From contig NZ_CP017174.1 in the NCBI RefSeq assembly GCF_006402735.1, forward strand, positions 3,351,001 through 3,415,000: a stretch of 64,000 nt of DNA, in the 5' to 3' direction. Every line of letters begins with the position of its first letter. Position 1 is the stretch's first letter. The DNA is from Myxococcus xanthus (GTDB taxonomy: Bacteria > Myxococcota > Myxococcia > Myxococcales > Myxococcaceae). This document shows, piece by piece, positions 1 to 9,397 of the stretch. Made by a program: the position numbers and the translations under genes. A model generated the notes under the pieces. That model was not told where the DNA came from, ran no database searches, and saw only the letters and a program-made list of their open reading frames with translations.

Positions 1-804
1 CAGCACCCGGCAGTCGAAGTAATCGCCGCCCAGCCGCGCCTTGGGAATCGAGCGCTCCACCTGTGAGCCTTCGCCCAGCAGATACGTGAGGATTTCATCC
101 ACCTGCTCGGGCTCATCGACGCGGCGAACCTTCAGCGAGTTGTACCAACCCGTCTTCGCCACCTCGATGGTGGTGGTCAGCGTGTCCACCGAGCGCCCCC
201 GCCGGTAGATGGCGAGACACGATGCGGAGGAGCCACACGACACCTTCACGAACACCTCGCGGCAGTCCTCCGCCTTCATCCGTTCGCGGAGCGATTCCAC
301 GTCCGTGACGCCATCCATCGGCTCGGGAACCGGCACTCCCAGGGCGGCGTAGCGGCGAGAGGTGATGCGCTTGTCGAAGAGGTCCGCGATGGCGGTGGGC
401 TTCTGGAGGACGCGCCAGCGCGGATGCGCCGTGAAGATGGCCCCCAGCTCCGTCAGGGCGCGCAGAAAGCCCAGGTGGTGCTGCCGGGGGCTGAGAATCC
501 GGCCGTGGTCCTCGGGAAGTCGGTCCACCTGCTCCGGCGTCAGGACGGAACAGCCGTGGTCCACTGCGTCCGCGTAGCCCCGCTGGAGCAGGGCCTTCTC
601 CACGTCCCAGTTTTCGCCCGTGGAATCGATGCGGACGAGCGCCTCCGAGTCCGGCAGGTCCGCCAGGAGGTCCGGTGTTGCCAGTAGCTCACGCCATGGC
701 ACGACGTGCGCGGGCGGCAGCCCCTGTCTGGCGAGGGCCTCCTGGAACAGCGTGACGCGCCGGTTCTCCGGGTTGCCGATGAGGATGAACGGAGGCGCGC
801 CCAT
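1..804 (-). CDS. STM4014-like ATP-grasp family protein (C-terminus cut off by window)
   Basis: I translated this minus-strand frame by hand. It starts at an ATG at 804 and stays open to base 1, giving 268 codons with the C-terminus outside the window. The N-terminus reads MGAPPFILIGNPENRR. Further in there is a pre-grasp-like stretch (LQKPTAIADLFDKR) followed by VFVKVSCGSSASC, which resembles the nucleotide-binding strands of ATP-grasp ligases. This fits the STM4014 family, which usually travels with STM4011-4013 radical-SAM and hydrolase genes; those would lie beyond the window edge. It begins 9 bases after the stop of the WGR protein at 814-2163, so it is probably co-transcribed with it. 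The substrate is unknown. The family assignment is from recalled similarity. Confidence 0.6.
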   Translation of the reverse strand, partial: MGAPPFILIGNPENRRVTLFQEALARQGLPPAHVVPWRELLATPDLLADLPDSEALVRIDSTGENWDVEKALLQRGYADAVDHGCSVLTPEQVDRLPEDHGRILSPRQHHLGFLRALTELGAIFTAHPRWRVLQKPTAIADLFDKRITSRRYAALGVPVPEPMDGVTDVESLRERMKAEDCREVFVKVSCGSSASCLAIYRRGRSVDTLTTTIEVAKTGWYNSLKVRRVDEPEQVDEILTYLLGEGSQVERSIPKARLGGDYFDCRVL

Positions 805-813
805 GATGCCGGA

Positions 814-2163
814 CTACTCGCTTACCGCGACGTAGCGGCCGCCTTCGTCATCGTCGTAGATGTCGCGTTGGTTCCCTGCCGCCACGTCCGGGCACAACGA
901 GGCCAACAGCTTCACGCCTTTGCGCGTGAGCTGGTTCTGCGACACGTCCAGCTTCTTGAGGTGCTTGAACGCCGCCGCGTTCGCCACTAGGACCGCCGCG
1001 TCGGAGTCCATCAGCGTGCCCTTCGACAAGTCCAGTGACTCCAGCTGCTTCAGCACCTTGGCCTTCGGCAGCACGGTCGCGAGCTCGTCGGAGAAGGCAG
1101 CGTTGCACAGTCCCAGGTGCTTCAGGTTCGGCAGCTCCGTGGCGTCGAGGATGGGCTGGATGTCGCTCGGGCGGTACCGTCCGCCGTACTCCTCGCTGCC
1201 GAACCAGACTTCCAACTGCTCCAGCTTCGGCCACTTCGCACTGGCGATGGACTGCACCGCGGGCCGAGGAAGGCCGCCCGACTCCATCGTGAAGCGACGC
1301 AGCTCCGGCAGCTCCACCGGCCCCAGACGCACGTCTCCGCCACGCAGCCTCAAGGTGGTGAGGTGGGGCAGGGCCTTGAGCAGGGGCGCGAGGTTCCCCA
1401 GCTTGACCCAGGAGATCTCCGACTCGTCCGGGAAGACGAAGTCACCGATGAACAGCCGCTGAAGCGTCTTTGGCGCCAGCTTGGTGATGACCTTGATGAG
1501 GTCGCCGTACTCGTTGTCACCGTCGTTGTCCGGCAGGCCGAGCGTCAGCTCCTGGAGGAACCGCGCGGAGGGGCTGCGCAGCAGCATCGTCAGTGTCTCG
1601 ACGACGTCGAAGTCGGCGTCCGAATCGTACCCCGGCGCCGCGACGCGCGCGCCACGGATGAAGCCCAGGTGCCACTCCAGTGTCAGGGCCTTCTCGCCGA
1701 GCATCGACGTGAGGCCCACGCCCAGCAGTGCTCCCTGGTGCTTCTTGTACAGGGCCGCGACCTTCCGCTTGAGGCTGGTGGCCTCCGCGCCCTGGGCCTG
1801 TCGCTGCGCGTGCTGGAGGGCAATCAGCTCGCCGCGCGGGTCGCCCTGGCCCTGGAGCCAGTCGGCGTAGACGAGGTAGCCGTCGTCGGAATCCGGAGCC
1901 TGGAGGATGGCGGCCTCCAGCTCCGGGTTCGACTTGGCCGCGGGCGCCGTGTCCTTCGGCTTGATGCGCGTGTACCCCTTCTTCGTCTTCTCCAGGACCT
2001 GCTTCTGGTACGCCTGCAGCGCTTCATACGCCTGCTTGAACTTCTGGGTCTTCTCCTGGCCCTCCGTGCCGATGCGGCCCCAGCGGGTGGTGACGACGGT
2101 GTCCTTCCGTTCGATTTCCCAGAACTTGCTCGAAGTGCCTTCCGTGTACTCGAAGCGCGGCAT
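814..2163 (-). CDS. WGR-domain / TIGR02996-type leucine-rich-repeat protein (paralogue 2)
   Basis: The protein has 449 aa and starts MPRFEYTEG. Residues 1-65 form a WGR domain with the diagnostic TRWGRIGTEGQ motif. A linker leads to a myxobacterial paralogous motif around residues 85-120 (LVYADWLQGQGDPRGELIAL). From about residue 160 come irregular leucine-rich repeats (LPHLTTLRLRGG, LPNLKHLGLCNA, LKQLESLDLS, LKKLDVSQNQL). WGR domains are known from PARPs and bacterial proteins as nucleic-acid- or protein-binding modules; LRRs suggest a binding partner. No catalytic domain is visible. The gene lies 29 bases downstream of a close paralogue (2193-3548), so the pair is a tandem duplication. A longer open frame continues upstream to 2604, but that part overlaps the paralogue and is a shadow. 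The function is unknown. Confidence 0.85.
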   Translation of the reverse strand: MPRFEYTEGTSSKFWEIERKDTVVTTRWGRIGTEGQEKTQKFKQAYEALQAYQKQVLEKTKKGYTRIKPKDTAPAAKSNPELEAAILQAPDSDDGYLVYADWLQGQGDPRGELIALQHAQRQAQGAEATSLKRKVAALYKKHQGALLGVGLTSMLGEKALTLEWHLGFIRGARVAAPGYDSDADFDVVETLTMLLRSPSARFLQELTLGLPDNDGDNEYGDLIKVITKLAPKTLQRLFIGDFVFPDESEISWVKLGNLAPLLKALPHLTTLRLRGGDVRLGPVELPELRRFTMESGGLPRPAVQSIASAKWPKLEQLEVWFGSEEYGGRYRPSDIQPILDATELPNLKHLGLCNAAFSDELATVLPKAKVLKQLESLDLSKGTLMDSDAAVLVANAAAFKHLKKLDVSQNQLTRKGVKLLASLCPDVAAGNQRDIYDDDEGGRYVAVSE

Positions 2164-2192
2164 GGTTTGACCCCCTGGAGTGCGCTGCGACG

Positions 2193-3548
2193 CTACTCGC
2201 CCACCGCGGAGTAGCGGTACTCCTCTTCGTAGTCGCGCTGGTTGCCCACGTTGGCGTGGGGAATCGCCTTGGGCAGCAGCGACTGGCCTTCGTCCGTCAG
2301 CGTGTTCTCCGTGACGTCGAGCTGCTTGAGGTGGGCGAAGGCCGCCGCCTTGTCCGCCAAGGCGCGCGCGCCCTCGTCGGACAGGGTGCCCATGGAGATG
2401 TCCAGCGTCTCCAACTGCGGGAGCACCTTCGCGGTGGGCAGCGCCTGGGCGAGCGCGTCCGTGAACTCGGAGTTGCGCAGGCCCAACTGCTTGAGGTTCG
2501 GCAGGCCCTTGCCGTCGAGGATGGGCTGGATGTCCTCCACGCCGCCCTCCGCGCCGTAGTTGTCGCTGCCGAACCACACCTCCAGGCGCTCCAGCTTCGG
2601 CCACTTCGCGTTGGCGATGGACTTGACGGCCGCCAGCGGCAGGCCGCCCGTCTCCACCGTGAACTCGCGCAGCTCGGGCAGGTCGATGGCGCCCAGCTCC
2701 AACTCACCGCCGCGCAGCCGCAGCTTGCGCAGGTCGGGCAGCACCTTGAGCAGGCCGGAGATGTCGGTCAGGTGCGTCCAGGAAATCTCGGTGTCGTCCG
2801 GGTACTCGAAGTCACCGATGAAGAGCTCCTGAATCGTCTTCGAGCCCCCGGCCTCGACGAGCGCCTGGACGGTCTCACCGTATTCGTTCTCACCGTCGAA
2901 GCTCGCCATGCCGATGGTGAGGCCGCGGATGAAGCGCGCCGAGGGGTGCTTGAGCAGCGTCCCGGCCGTCTCCGGGACGTTGAAGTCAGAGTCGTATTCC
3001 TTCTGGCCCACGCGCGCGGAGCGGATGAATCCCAGGTGCCACTCCAGGGACAGCTCCTCCGACTTCACCCCTGCGGCCAGTTCGCCGAGCAGCAGCGTCT
3101 GGTACTTCTTGATGTGCGCGGTGGCCTTGCGCTTCAGGTCGCTGGCCTCCGTGCCGCTGGCCTGGGAGGCCGCGTGCTGGATGGCGATGAGCTCGCCGCG
3201 CGGGTCGCCTTGGCCCTGGAGCCAGTCGCTGTAGACGAGGTACGCGTCCACGTTGTCCGGGTCCTTGAGGATGGCGGCCTCCAGCTCCGGGTTGGAGGCG
3301 GGCTCTTCACCGCCACCGCCTTCGGAGTCGTCGTCATCTCCCTTGCCGGCCAGGACGTAGCCCTTCTTCTCCTTCTCGCGGACGAGCTTGTCGTGCTCCT
3401 TCTGGGCCTCGTCGGGAGAGCCGAAGGTCTGGGTCTTCTCCTGGCCGTCAGTGCCGATGCGGCCCCATCGCGCGGTGAAGCTGTTGCCGGAGAGGTTGAT
3501 TTCCCAGAACTTGCTGGAGCTGCCTTCCTTGAACTCGTACCGCGGCAT
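2193..3548 (-). CDS. WGR-domain / TIGR02996-type leucine-rich-repeat protein (paralogue 1)
   Basis: The protein has 451 aa and starts MPRYEFKEG. Domain order is the same as in the neighbour at 814-2163: a WGR domain (ARWGRIGTDGQ) at about residues 1-65, an acidic linker (DDDDSEGGGGEE) near residue 75, the YSDWLQGQGDPRGELIAI motif, then LRR-like segments (LPDLRKLRLRGG, LPNLKQLGLRNS, LPQLETLDIS, LKQLDVTENTL). The two share long stretches such as the LFIGDF block, so duplication is recent enough to be obvious by eye. The gene follows the vWA-like gene after about 50 bases on the same strand, so it may be the tail of the FtsH/MoxR operon or a separately transcribed accessory pair. It could act as a sensor or adaptor; there is no enzymatic signature. 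Confidence 0.85.
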   Translation of the reverse strand: MPRYEFKEGSSSKFWEINLSGNSFTARWGRIGTDGQEKTQTFGSPDEAQKEHDKLVREKEKKGYVLAGKGDDDDSEGGGGEEPASNPELEAAILKDPDNVDAYLVYSDWLQGQGDPRGELIAIQHAASQASGTEASDLKRKATAHIKKYQTLLLGELAAGVKSEELSLEWHLGFIRSARVGQKEYDSDFNVPETAGTLLKHPSARFIRGLTIGMASFDGENEYGETVQALVEAGGSKTIQELFIGDFEYPDDTEISWTHLTDISGLLKVLPDLRKLRLRGGELELGAIDLPELREFTVETGGLPLAAVKSIANAKWPKLERLEVWFGSDNYGAEGGVEDIQPILDGKGLPNLKQLGLRNSEFTDALAQALPTAKVLPQLETLDISMGTLSDEGARALADKAAAFAHLKQLDVTENTLTDEGQSLLPKAIPHANVGNQRDYEEEYRYSAVGE

Positions 3549-3598
3549 GGCCCGTCCTTCGTCCGTTGCGCCGGGTGGGGCGCGTTGTGAGCCGGACG

Positions 3599-5098
3599 CT
3601 AGAGAAGCCCTTGCGCAAGCTCAAGCGTTACGCCCACCCACGCCTCCCAATGCGCGCTGGTGAGGGCGGCGCTCATCGGTGACTCCGGATTTCGAGAATC
3701 CAGGTCTTCTCGCTTGTCACGGATGGTTCGCACGCGAGGGGAGGGGCCGCTGAGGTCGAGCACGTGCCGTTCGACGCGGGAGGCGCCGGGATGGAACATC
3801 CTCTCGACTTGACTGCTTGTGTCGAGGAGCACCAGGTCCACCCGCGCGCGCTTCGCACGCTCTTCCGCATCCGTCTGGACCTCGTCGAGCGTGGCGGCGG
3901 TGAGGACCTCCGCCGTGCCACGGGCGCGCCACTCGCGCAGCAGCAGCTCGCAGAGGCCACGTTCAGCCTCCAGGGGCGCCGAGCCGTCATGGGCGTGCAG
4001 GAAGACGGCGCGGAAGGTGAGTTCCTCGCTGCCCAGCCAGAGGGAAAGCCGCCGCACGAGGCAGAGCAGCAGTCCCATCGAGACCACGACACGCTGCCAG
4101 CGGACCCCCGCGTCCTTCACGCGCGCATCCACGAGGTCCGGCGGCAGGACGAAGGTGATGTCGCGCCGGCGGCGGACGGAGATGCTCTCGTCGCGCGTGT
4201 AGTAGAGGAGTTCGCCCTCCACATAGCGCACGTCGAAGAGGTCGAGGTTGGGCTCGTCCTCCATGTAGACCAGCTCGGAGGTGACGAGGTTCTCCAGGCT
4301 GCCCACGTTGGACACGGAGGAGAATCCACCTTGTGGGAAGGCGGCTTCGTCCTCCAACACCATGGGGAGCGGCGCGGTGCTCACCGGGCGGGCGCGGAGC
4401 TTGGGCGGCAGGGTTCGCGACAGGGCCTCCGCCGCCTCCACGGCCTGCTCCAGTGCCATCCGCTGGGCCTTGCCCTGGAGGTGTTCCAGGTTCTCCAGGG
4501 TGAAGGACTCCGCGTCGCCGAGCAGGGCATGGGCGCGCCGGGCCGCGCTCGCCAGGGCTTCGTAGCCTTCCGTGAGCCGGTCCAGCGCGGTGCTGGTTCC
4601 TGACTCGCGCAGGGCCGTGTAGCCCGCCTGGAGCAACTCCGTGGGCGGACGCTCCAGGACGCGCCGGGCCAGGGCGGGGCTCACCGGGCTCCCCGCGGTG
4701 AAGCCCATGCGCGTCAGGATGCGCGCGACGAGGAAGGCGACACCTCGCGGCCGGAGCGTCTCGGGCAACCGTGCGAGGGCGGCGGAGACCGCCTCGAGGT
4801 GGGGCTCCGCGGCCAGGCGCGCCAGCACGTGGTCGTCATACGCGCGCACCGCCGCGCGCAGCCGAGGCTGTGTGTCGGGAACGGGCGCGGAGGGCGCGAG
4901 TGGAACTCCCGCGACGAGCCGGCCGAGGTCCGCGATCAGGGCAGGTGGGGGCAGGGCGGGTGACTCCGCGAGCGTGGCGAGGAGCCACGGCACGGCCGAG
5001 GTCAACGCGTCGGCCGTGAGGTCCTCGTGCCGTATCAGGCACAGCCCCGCGCACAGCCAGCGCTCCGTATCCTGGGGGCTTCTCAGCTCCGTGCTCAT
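3599..5098 (-). CDS. vWA-like partner of the MoxR ATPase (degenerate metal site)
   Basis: The protein has 499 aa. The N-terminal half (residues 1-230) is helical and leucine-rich. Residues 280-490 show an alternating strand/helix pattern of a von Willebrand A fold: RDITFVLPP, then QRVVVSMGLLLCLVRR, ELTFRAVFLHAHD and ARVDLVLLDTSSQ. The canonical DxSxS metal-site motif is not present at the first strand, so it is either degenerate or not a true vWA. The call rests mainly on position: it follows the MoxR ATPase gene by only 7 bases, and MoxR-vWA pairs are a standard chaperone couple in which the vWA protein docks on the ATPase ring. It could alternatively be a lineage-specific protein of the same system. 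The gene starts with ATG at 5098. Confidence 0.6.
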   Translation of the reverse strand: MSTELRSPQDTERWLCAGLCLIRHEDLTADALTSAVPWLLATLAESPALPPPALIADLGRLVAGVPLAPSAPVPDTQPRLRAAVRAYDDHVLARLAAEPHLEAVSAALARLPETLRPRGVAFLVARILTRMGFTAGSPVSPALARRVLERPPTELLQAGYTALRESGTSTALDRLTEGYEALASAARRAHALLGDAESFTLENLEHLQGKAQRMALEQAVEAAEALSRTLPPKLRARPVSTAPLPMVLEDEAAFPQGGFSSVSNVGSLENLVTSELVYMEDEPNLDLFDVRYVEGELLYYTRDESISVRRRRDITFVLPPDLVDARVKDAGVRWQRVVVSMGLLLCLVRRLSLWLGSEELTFRAVFLHAHDGSAPLEAERGLCELLLREWRARGTAEVLTAATLDEVQTDAEERAKRARVDLVLLDTSSQVERMFHPGASRVERHVLDLSGPSPRVRTIRDKREDLDSRNPESPMSAALTSAHWEAWVGVTLELAQGLL

Positions 5099-5105
5099 CC
5101 GCGAC

Positions 5106-6128
5106 TCACGAGAGGCCCAGCAGCCGGGGCACCTTCTCCTCCAGCAGGTCGATTTCTTCCCGCGTCTCGCCCAGGTACGAGAGGAGCTGGAGGTCCTGCC
5201 GCTCCACCGCGCCGCCGTGGAAGATCCACGCCCGCGTCCGCAGCAAGCGGTAGAGCTTCACCAGCTTGCGGTCGCTGATGAACACGCCGTCCTCTCGCGT
5301 CAGCGTCTGCACCACGCGGCGGAACTCGCGCAGCAAGTCATCGCGGAAGAACAGGTCGCGGTCGCGCAGCTCTCGGCCGTCCGGGCCGGTCTCGCGCTTT
5401 CCCATCATCAGCGTCAGGTAGCGGTGGGCCTTGAGCACGTCGTCCAGCGTGGCGTGTCCTTCCGCCCAGGGCTTCTGGTTCATCTCCCGGTGCGTCTGCG
5501 AATCCAGGCCGGAGTCCAGCAGCTCCAGGAAGTAGCGGTCCTGCACCGGACGGCACGCGGCCTTGAGGCAGAAGCGGTCCTTCAGCGCGCCCAACTCGGC
5601 GTGCTCGGGCAGCTCGTTGGTGGCGGCGAAGAGCACCTTCAGCTTCACCGGTTGCGGCGCGCCGTCCTGGTAGAACTTACGCTCGTTGATGACGGTGAGC
5701 AGCGCGTTGAGGATGGCGGAGCTGGCCTTGAAGACCTCGTCGAGGAACACCAGCCGCGCCGTGGGCAGCTTGCCGCCCTCTCGCCGGATGTAGCGACCCT
5801 GGCGCAGCAGGTTGATGTCGATGGGGCCCAGCACCTCCGACGGCTCGGTGAAGCGCGTCAGGAGGTACTCGAAGTAATCCTCGTTGGGGATGCGCAGCGC
5901 GTCCCGGAACTTGAGGACGAGGTCCGACTTGGCCGTGCCCGGTGGGCCCACCAGCAGCAGCGGCTCCTGTGCTACCGCCGCCACTGTCATCAGGTCCACC
6001 AGCGTCTGCTTGCCCACGAAGTGACGGCCCAGCGCCAGGCGGAAACGGTTGAGGCGCTCACGCAGGCCGTGGGCTTCCTGGGAGAGCGTGTCGAACGTCA
6101 GCTCGGAGATGGCGGGAAGACTGCTCAT
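5106..6128 (-). CDS. MoxR-family AAA+ ATPase (RavA-like)
   Basis: The protein has 340 aa, normal for the family. Walker A GPPGTAKS is at residues 61-68, Walker B LVFLDE at 126-131, followed by the MoxR-typical run ASSAILNALLTVINERKFYQDG split over the insert helix, and a sensor-1 region (VLFAATNELPE). A lid domain fills the C-terminus. MoxR proteins are ATP-driven chaperones that remodel or activate partners through vWA proteins. The start codon overlaps the stop of the preceding large gene by 4 bases (ATGA), and the vWA-like gene follows after 7 bases, so the three are translationally linked. It is not RavA itself, since the neighbour is not ViaA-like along its length; its place in an FtsH-containing operon points to a dedicated role. 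Confidence 0.92.
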   Translation of the reverse strand: MSSLPAISELTFDTLSQEAHGLRERLNRFRLALGRHFVGKQTLVDLMTVAAVAQEPLLLVGPPGTAKSDLVLKFRDALRIPNEDYFEYLLTRFTEPSEVLGPIDINLLRQGRYIRREGGKLPTARLVFLDEVFKASSAILNALLTVINERKFYQDGAPQPVKLKVLFAATNELPEHAELGALKDRFCLKAACRPVQDRYFLELLDSGLDSQTHREMNQKPWAEGHATLDDVLKAHRYLTLMMGKRETGPDGRELRDRDLFFRDDLLREFRRVVQTLTREDGVFISDRKLVKLYRLLRTRAWIFHGGAVERQDLQLLSYLGETREEIDLLEEKVPRLLGLS

Positions 6129-9100
6129 GTGCGCTCCTCCAGCTCCCGATGGATGCGCCGTCGCACCAGGAATTCGTCTTCATCCAGCCAGCTTCGCGCG
6201 CGTTCTCCGGTGCCTTGCGCCACCTCCACGTGGCCCTGCACCAGCGCGTCCGCCAGCTCCACCACGGAGAGGCAGAAGTGGCTGTTGGTGTTGTAGCTGT
6301 CCGTGATGATCGGCAGCCCTTCCGAGATGCGCGCCAGACCTGGAAGCGCCAACTCCACGGGGGCATGCGCCAGCGCGCTCGCGAGGCTGCGCATCAGCGC
6401 CAGTCGCTCCGGGAGTCCGCCCTTCGCCGCCCCCAGTGACTCGAAGGCGGCGTCGAACACGTCGACGGCCTCGGCCGTGCGCCCCTGCATGGACAGGCCC
6501 GCCGCCACGCCGAGTCGCGCCGTCAGCGGTGTCTTGGGTCCCGTCAGGCGTTCTTGCGCCGCGTCCACCAACTCGGCGGCTTCGCGAGACAGTCCCACCC
6601 GGCGCAGGCCACGCAGGCTCACACCCAGGATGCCCTGACCCCAGGCGGGCGACGTGGGAGCCAGCGCCGTGAGCACCTTGCGCAGCCGTGCCGCCAGCGT
6701 CATCGCGTGGTCCGCGCGGCCGAAGAGGGCCGCCAGCGTCAGGGCATCCCCCATCATCACGGCCTGGGCTTCACCGGGAAGCGCCTCCATCGATGAGACG
6801 AGCCGGTTCAGGAGTGGAAGCGCACGCGCCGGAGCGACGCGGGGAAGCGTATCCAGCAGTCCTCCGATGAGCCGCCGCCGTTCCTCGGCGGGCAGCGTCG
6901 CATCGGAGGCCCGGCCCGTCAGGGCCTCCACCTGCGCGGCCACTTGCGCCGGGTCCTTCAAGTCGCGGAGGGCGGCGAACTCCTCTCCGCGCAAGTCCCT
7001 CGCGCCGCGCCCGAAGGCCCTCGCGGGGTCGAGCCGCTCGCTGGGCTCCAACAGCGCAGAGGCCTGCCTCAGCCGGTCCACCTTGTACCGCTGGAAGGTA
7101 CCCAGGGCATTCAGTTCGGCGGCGATGTCGGAGGGCAGCGGTGTCTCGGGTGGCTGGCCTTCCAGGGCCTGTGCCACGCGCGCGCCGTACGCTCGGGAGA
7201 GGAAGCCGTGGATGGCTTCCTTCGCATCGACCGCCTCCGCCGCCGCGGACGCCAACGTGCGGGCACGGTCCGCCTGCCCGAGTCGTGCGAGTCCCACGGC
7301 GAAGACGTAGCGGACATAGGCCAGCGTGAGAGCGGGCGCCGCTTCGATGGACGAGCGGCGGCGGGGCGTGTTCTCGAAACGCTCCAGCATCGCTTCAAGC
7401 TGCGCCACCACCCGAGGCACATGCGCCGAATCGGTGCCACCTCGCAGGAAGCGCGGCACGTCTCTCGCGAGGGACAGGCCCCGCTGGAGCATCTCCAGCA
7501 CCCGGTCACCCGCGCGTGCCAGTCCGAGCGCATCTCCGCCTGCCAGTGTGTCGAGCGCCGTCCGGGCGAGCCAGAGCGCTCGGACGTCGAGCTCCGCGTC
7601 ATGCCGGTCCAGCCACCGCTGAAGTGCCGCCACGTCGACAGGCACGGGCGCCTCCTGGACCCGCACCGCGCGTACCAGGCTGCTGGCGATGCCGCGCACA
7701 TCATCGCCCGTGGGCGCGGGTGCCGCCATCCGTTCGGCGGGGGAGGCGCCTCCGTCGTTCTCTGAGTCGGACCAGCGCCGTGCAAGCTCGGTGGCCTCGG
7801 TGTCGGACGCGGACCACAGCGCGCGCGTCCAGCACAGGCTCGCGTCGCGCTTGCGGCCCAGCCGTCCGTTCAGCTCCGCCATGCGAGTCCAGAGCTCCTG
7901 CCGCTGGGGCGAATCGGCGGGCACCTCCAGGGCCAGGAACGACTTCTCCAGCGAACTCAGCTCCTCTTCCACCGCGCTGGATTGCGCGGGCGTGAGCGGC
8001 GCCAGGCGGACTCCGGTGGGCACGGGTTGGGCGACGCGGACCGCGACAATGGGGGGCGGGCTCGCGGGCGTCACGGGTGGCGCCGGCACTTCACGGCGGC
8101 TACGGCGCGTGCCTCGCGGGCTCCGGTCCTCCTCTTCGTCCGATTGCATCGCGCGGGCTGCGCTCTGCCACTCACCCTCCGCGGCCTCGAAGGCGGCGAA
8201 GTCGAAGCTGGCGCTCCGGACCCACGGCATGAGTGCGTCGGCGTTGGTATCCACGACGTAGTCCACCCACGTGTCGAGCGGCTGGAACGCGGACTCCGGC
8301 AGCCGCTCCGCGCGGAAGCCTCCGCCCCCGGTAGGGTGGAGCCACGTCACGGTATCGGCCTGGGGCACGAGCAGCGCGCGCAGGCGGTCCCTTCTCACGG
8401 GGGGCTCGAGCAGCCCGTCACACGGGAGGAAGAGGTCCGCGAGCTGAGGCAGCGGCGCGTACGCCATTCCCGACAGGCCCAGCTCCGGGGGCCGTTCCCG
8501 GCCCGCTCGGGCACGGAGCACGATGCACGGCGCCTCCGGTGGTCCGGTGACGGCGAAGCGAAGCTGCGCGAGCAGCGGCTCCGGCACGGTGTGGACCAGG
8601 GACTCCACTTGGGCGAGCGCATTCTCGCGCAGCACCCAGAGGCTCGCGGGTTCCGTACGTGCGGCTCGCGTGAGGCGCAGCGGCACCGTCAGCCGGCCCG
8701 GGGTGGGCGCAGGCGTCCAGTCCTCGCCCGGGGCTGGGAGCCGCAGGTCGGTGTGTTGGTACAGGTCCGTCCACGGGCCGTCCGGCGCGGTCAGCCAGTG
8801 GCCTTCGCCGCGGACGAGCAGCAACGTCCCCGCGGGCGCTTGCAGCGTGCGCGCGACTGGATGCGTGTAGCCCACCTCGACCCAGACGGAGTGTTGCCCT
8901 GGGACAGCGGGGACGAAGGCACGCAGCGGGCCCGCGGCGTCCAGCGCGCTGGTGAGGGTGAAGTAGGGCGGTGCCATCGCGCGCAGCAAGGCGCGCTGTC
9001 CGCTTTCCCCCGAGGATTGGGCGAAGCACACCTCCTGCCGGTCGCACCCCAGGCGCAGCATCTCGCCCGCCAAGGGGAGGAGTGCATCGGCGCTCGGGGG

Positions 9101-9397
9101 CAGGAACAGCACCGGGCCGGTCGGTGCGCTCTCCAGCGGCACGCGCCGCGCCGTCACCAGCTCCGCCCAGCAGAGGACCGGCGTGGCCTCCTTCGCGCGG
9201 CTCCGCGTCACCTGCACGCCCAGGGACGCGAGGTGCGCGAGCACCTCCTTCGCGGGCATCACCTCCGGCAGGACGTGAAGCGTGCCGTCGGGCGTCCGGT
9301 GGTAGCGGGCGGGAGCGGCCTGGACTTCGGCGGGGATGAGTCCGGAGGTCAGCGCCAGATGGAGCGCTTCCTCACTGGTGAAGACGAGCATGGACAT
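6125..9397 (-). CDS. large FtsH/MoxR-system scaffold protein with helical repeats
   Basis: The protein has about 1090 aa. I place the start at the ATG at 9397, which overlaps the preceding TGA (TGATG), rather than at the TTG one codon upstream. Residues 1-110 form a small alpha/beta unit; 180-410 are beta-rich with many Trp and Pro; 410-470 are an acidic, Arg/Pro-rich linker; 480-1085 are almost all helical, Ala/Leu/Arg rich, with TPR-like heptads (for example AELNGRLGRKRDASLCWTRAL). No catalytic motif, signal peptide or membrane segment is visible. Its position between the 88-aa gene and MoxR, overlapping both, suggests a structural or substrate-binding subunit of the ternary system. I do not recognise the family with certainty; the 'FtsH ternary system domain' families are the closest remembered description. 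Confidence 0.75.
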   Translation of the reverse strand: MSMLVFTSEEALHLALTSGLIPAEVQAAPARYHRTPDGTLHVLPEVMPAKEVLAHLASLGVQVTRSRAKEATPVLCWAELVTARRVPLESAPTGPVLFLPPSADALLPLAGEMLRLGCDRQEVCFAQSSGESGQRALLRAMAPPYFTLTSALDAAGPLRAFVPAVPGQHSVWVEVGYTHPVARTLQAPAGTLLLVRGEGHWLTAPDGPWTDLYQHTDLRLPAPGEDWTPAPTPGRLTVPLRLTRAARTEPASLWVLRENALAQVESLVHTVPEPLLAQLRFAVTGPPEAPCIVLRARAGRERPPELGLSGMAYAPLPQLADLFLPCDGLLEPPVRRDRLRALLVPQADTVTWLHPTGGGGFRAERLPESAFQPLDTWVDYVVDTNADALMPWVRSASFDFAAFEAAEGEWQSAARAMQSDEEEDRSPRGTRRSRREVPAPPVTPASPPPIVAVRVAQPVPTGVRLAPLTPAQSSAVEEELSSLEKSFLALEVPADSPQRQELWTRMAELNGRLGRKRDASLCWTRALWSASDTEATELARRWSDSENDGGASPAERMAAPAPTGDDVRGIASSLVRAVRVQEAPVPVDVAALQRWLDRHDAELDVRALWLARTALDTLAGGDALGLARAGDRVLEMLQRGLSLARDVPRFLRGGTDSAHVPRVVAQLEAMLERFENTPRRRSSIEAAPALTLAYVRYVFAVGLARLGQADRARTLASAAAEAVDAKEAIHGFLSRAYGARVAQALEGQPPETPLPSDIAAELNALGTFQRYKVDRLRQASALLEPSERLDPARAFGRGARDLRGEEFAALRDLKDPAQVAAQVEALTGRASDATLPAEERRRLIGGLLDTLPRVAPARALPLLNRLVSSMEALPGEAQAVMMGDALTLAALFGRADHAMTLAARLRKVLTALAPTSPAWGQGILGVSLRGLRRVGLSREAAELVDAAQERLTGPKTPLTARLGVAAGLSMQGRTAEAVDVFDAAFESLGAAKGGLPERLALMRSLASALAHAPVELALPGLARISEGLPIITDSYNTNSHFCLSVVELADALVQGHVEVAQGTGERARSWLDEDEFLVRRRIHRELEERT

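Noticed and set aside
2256..3590. 444-aa plus-strand open frame opposite the WGR gene
   Set aside because: It is antisense to a gene with WGR and LRR motifs, and its Leu/Val/Arg/His-rich sequence is typical of shadows.
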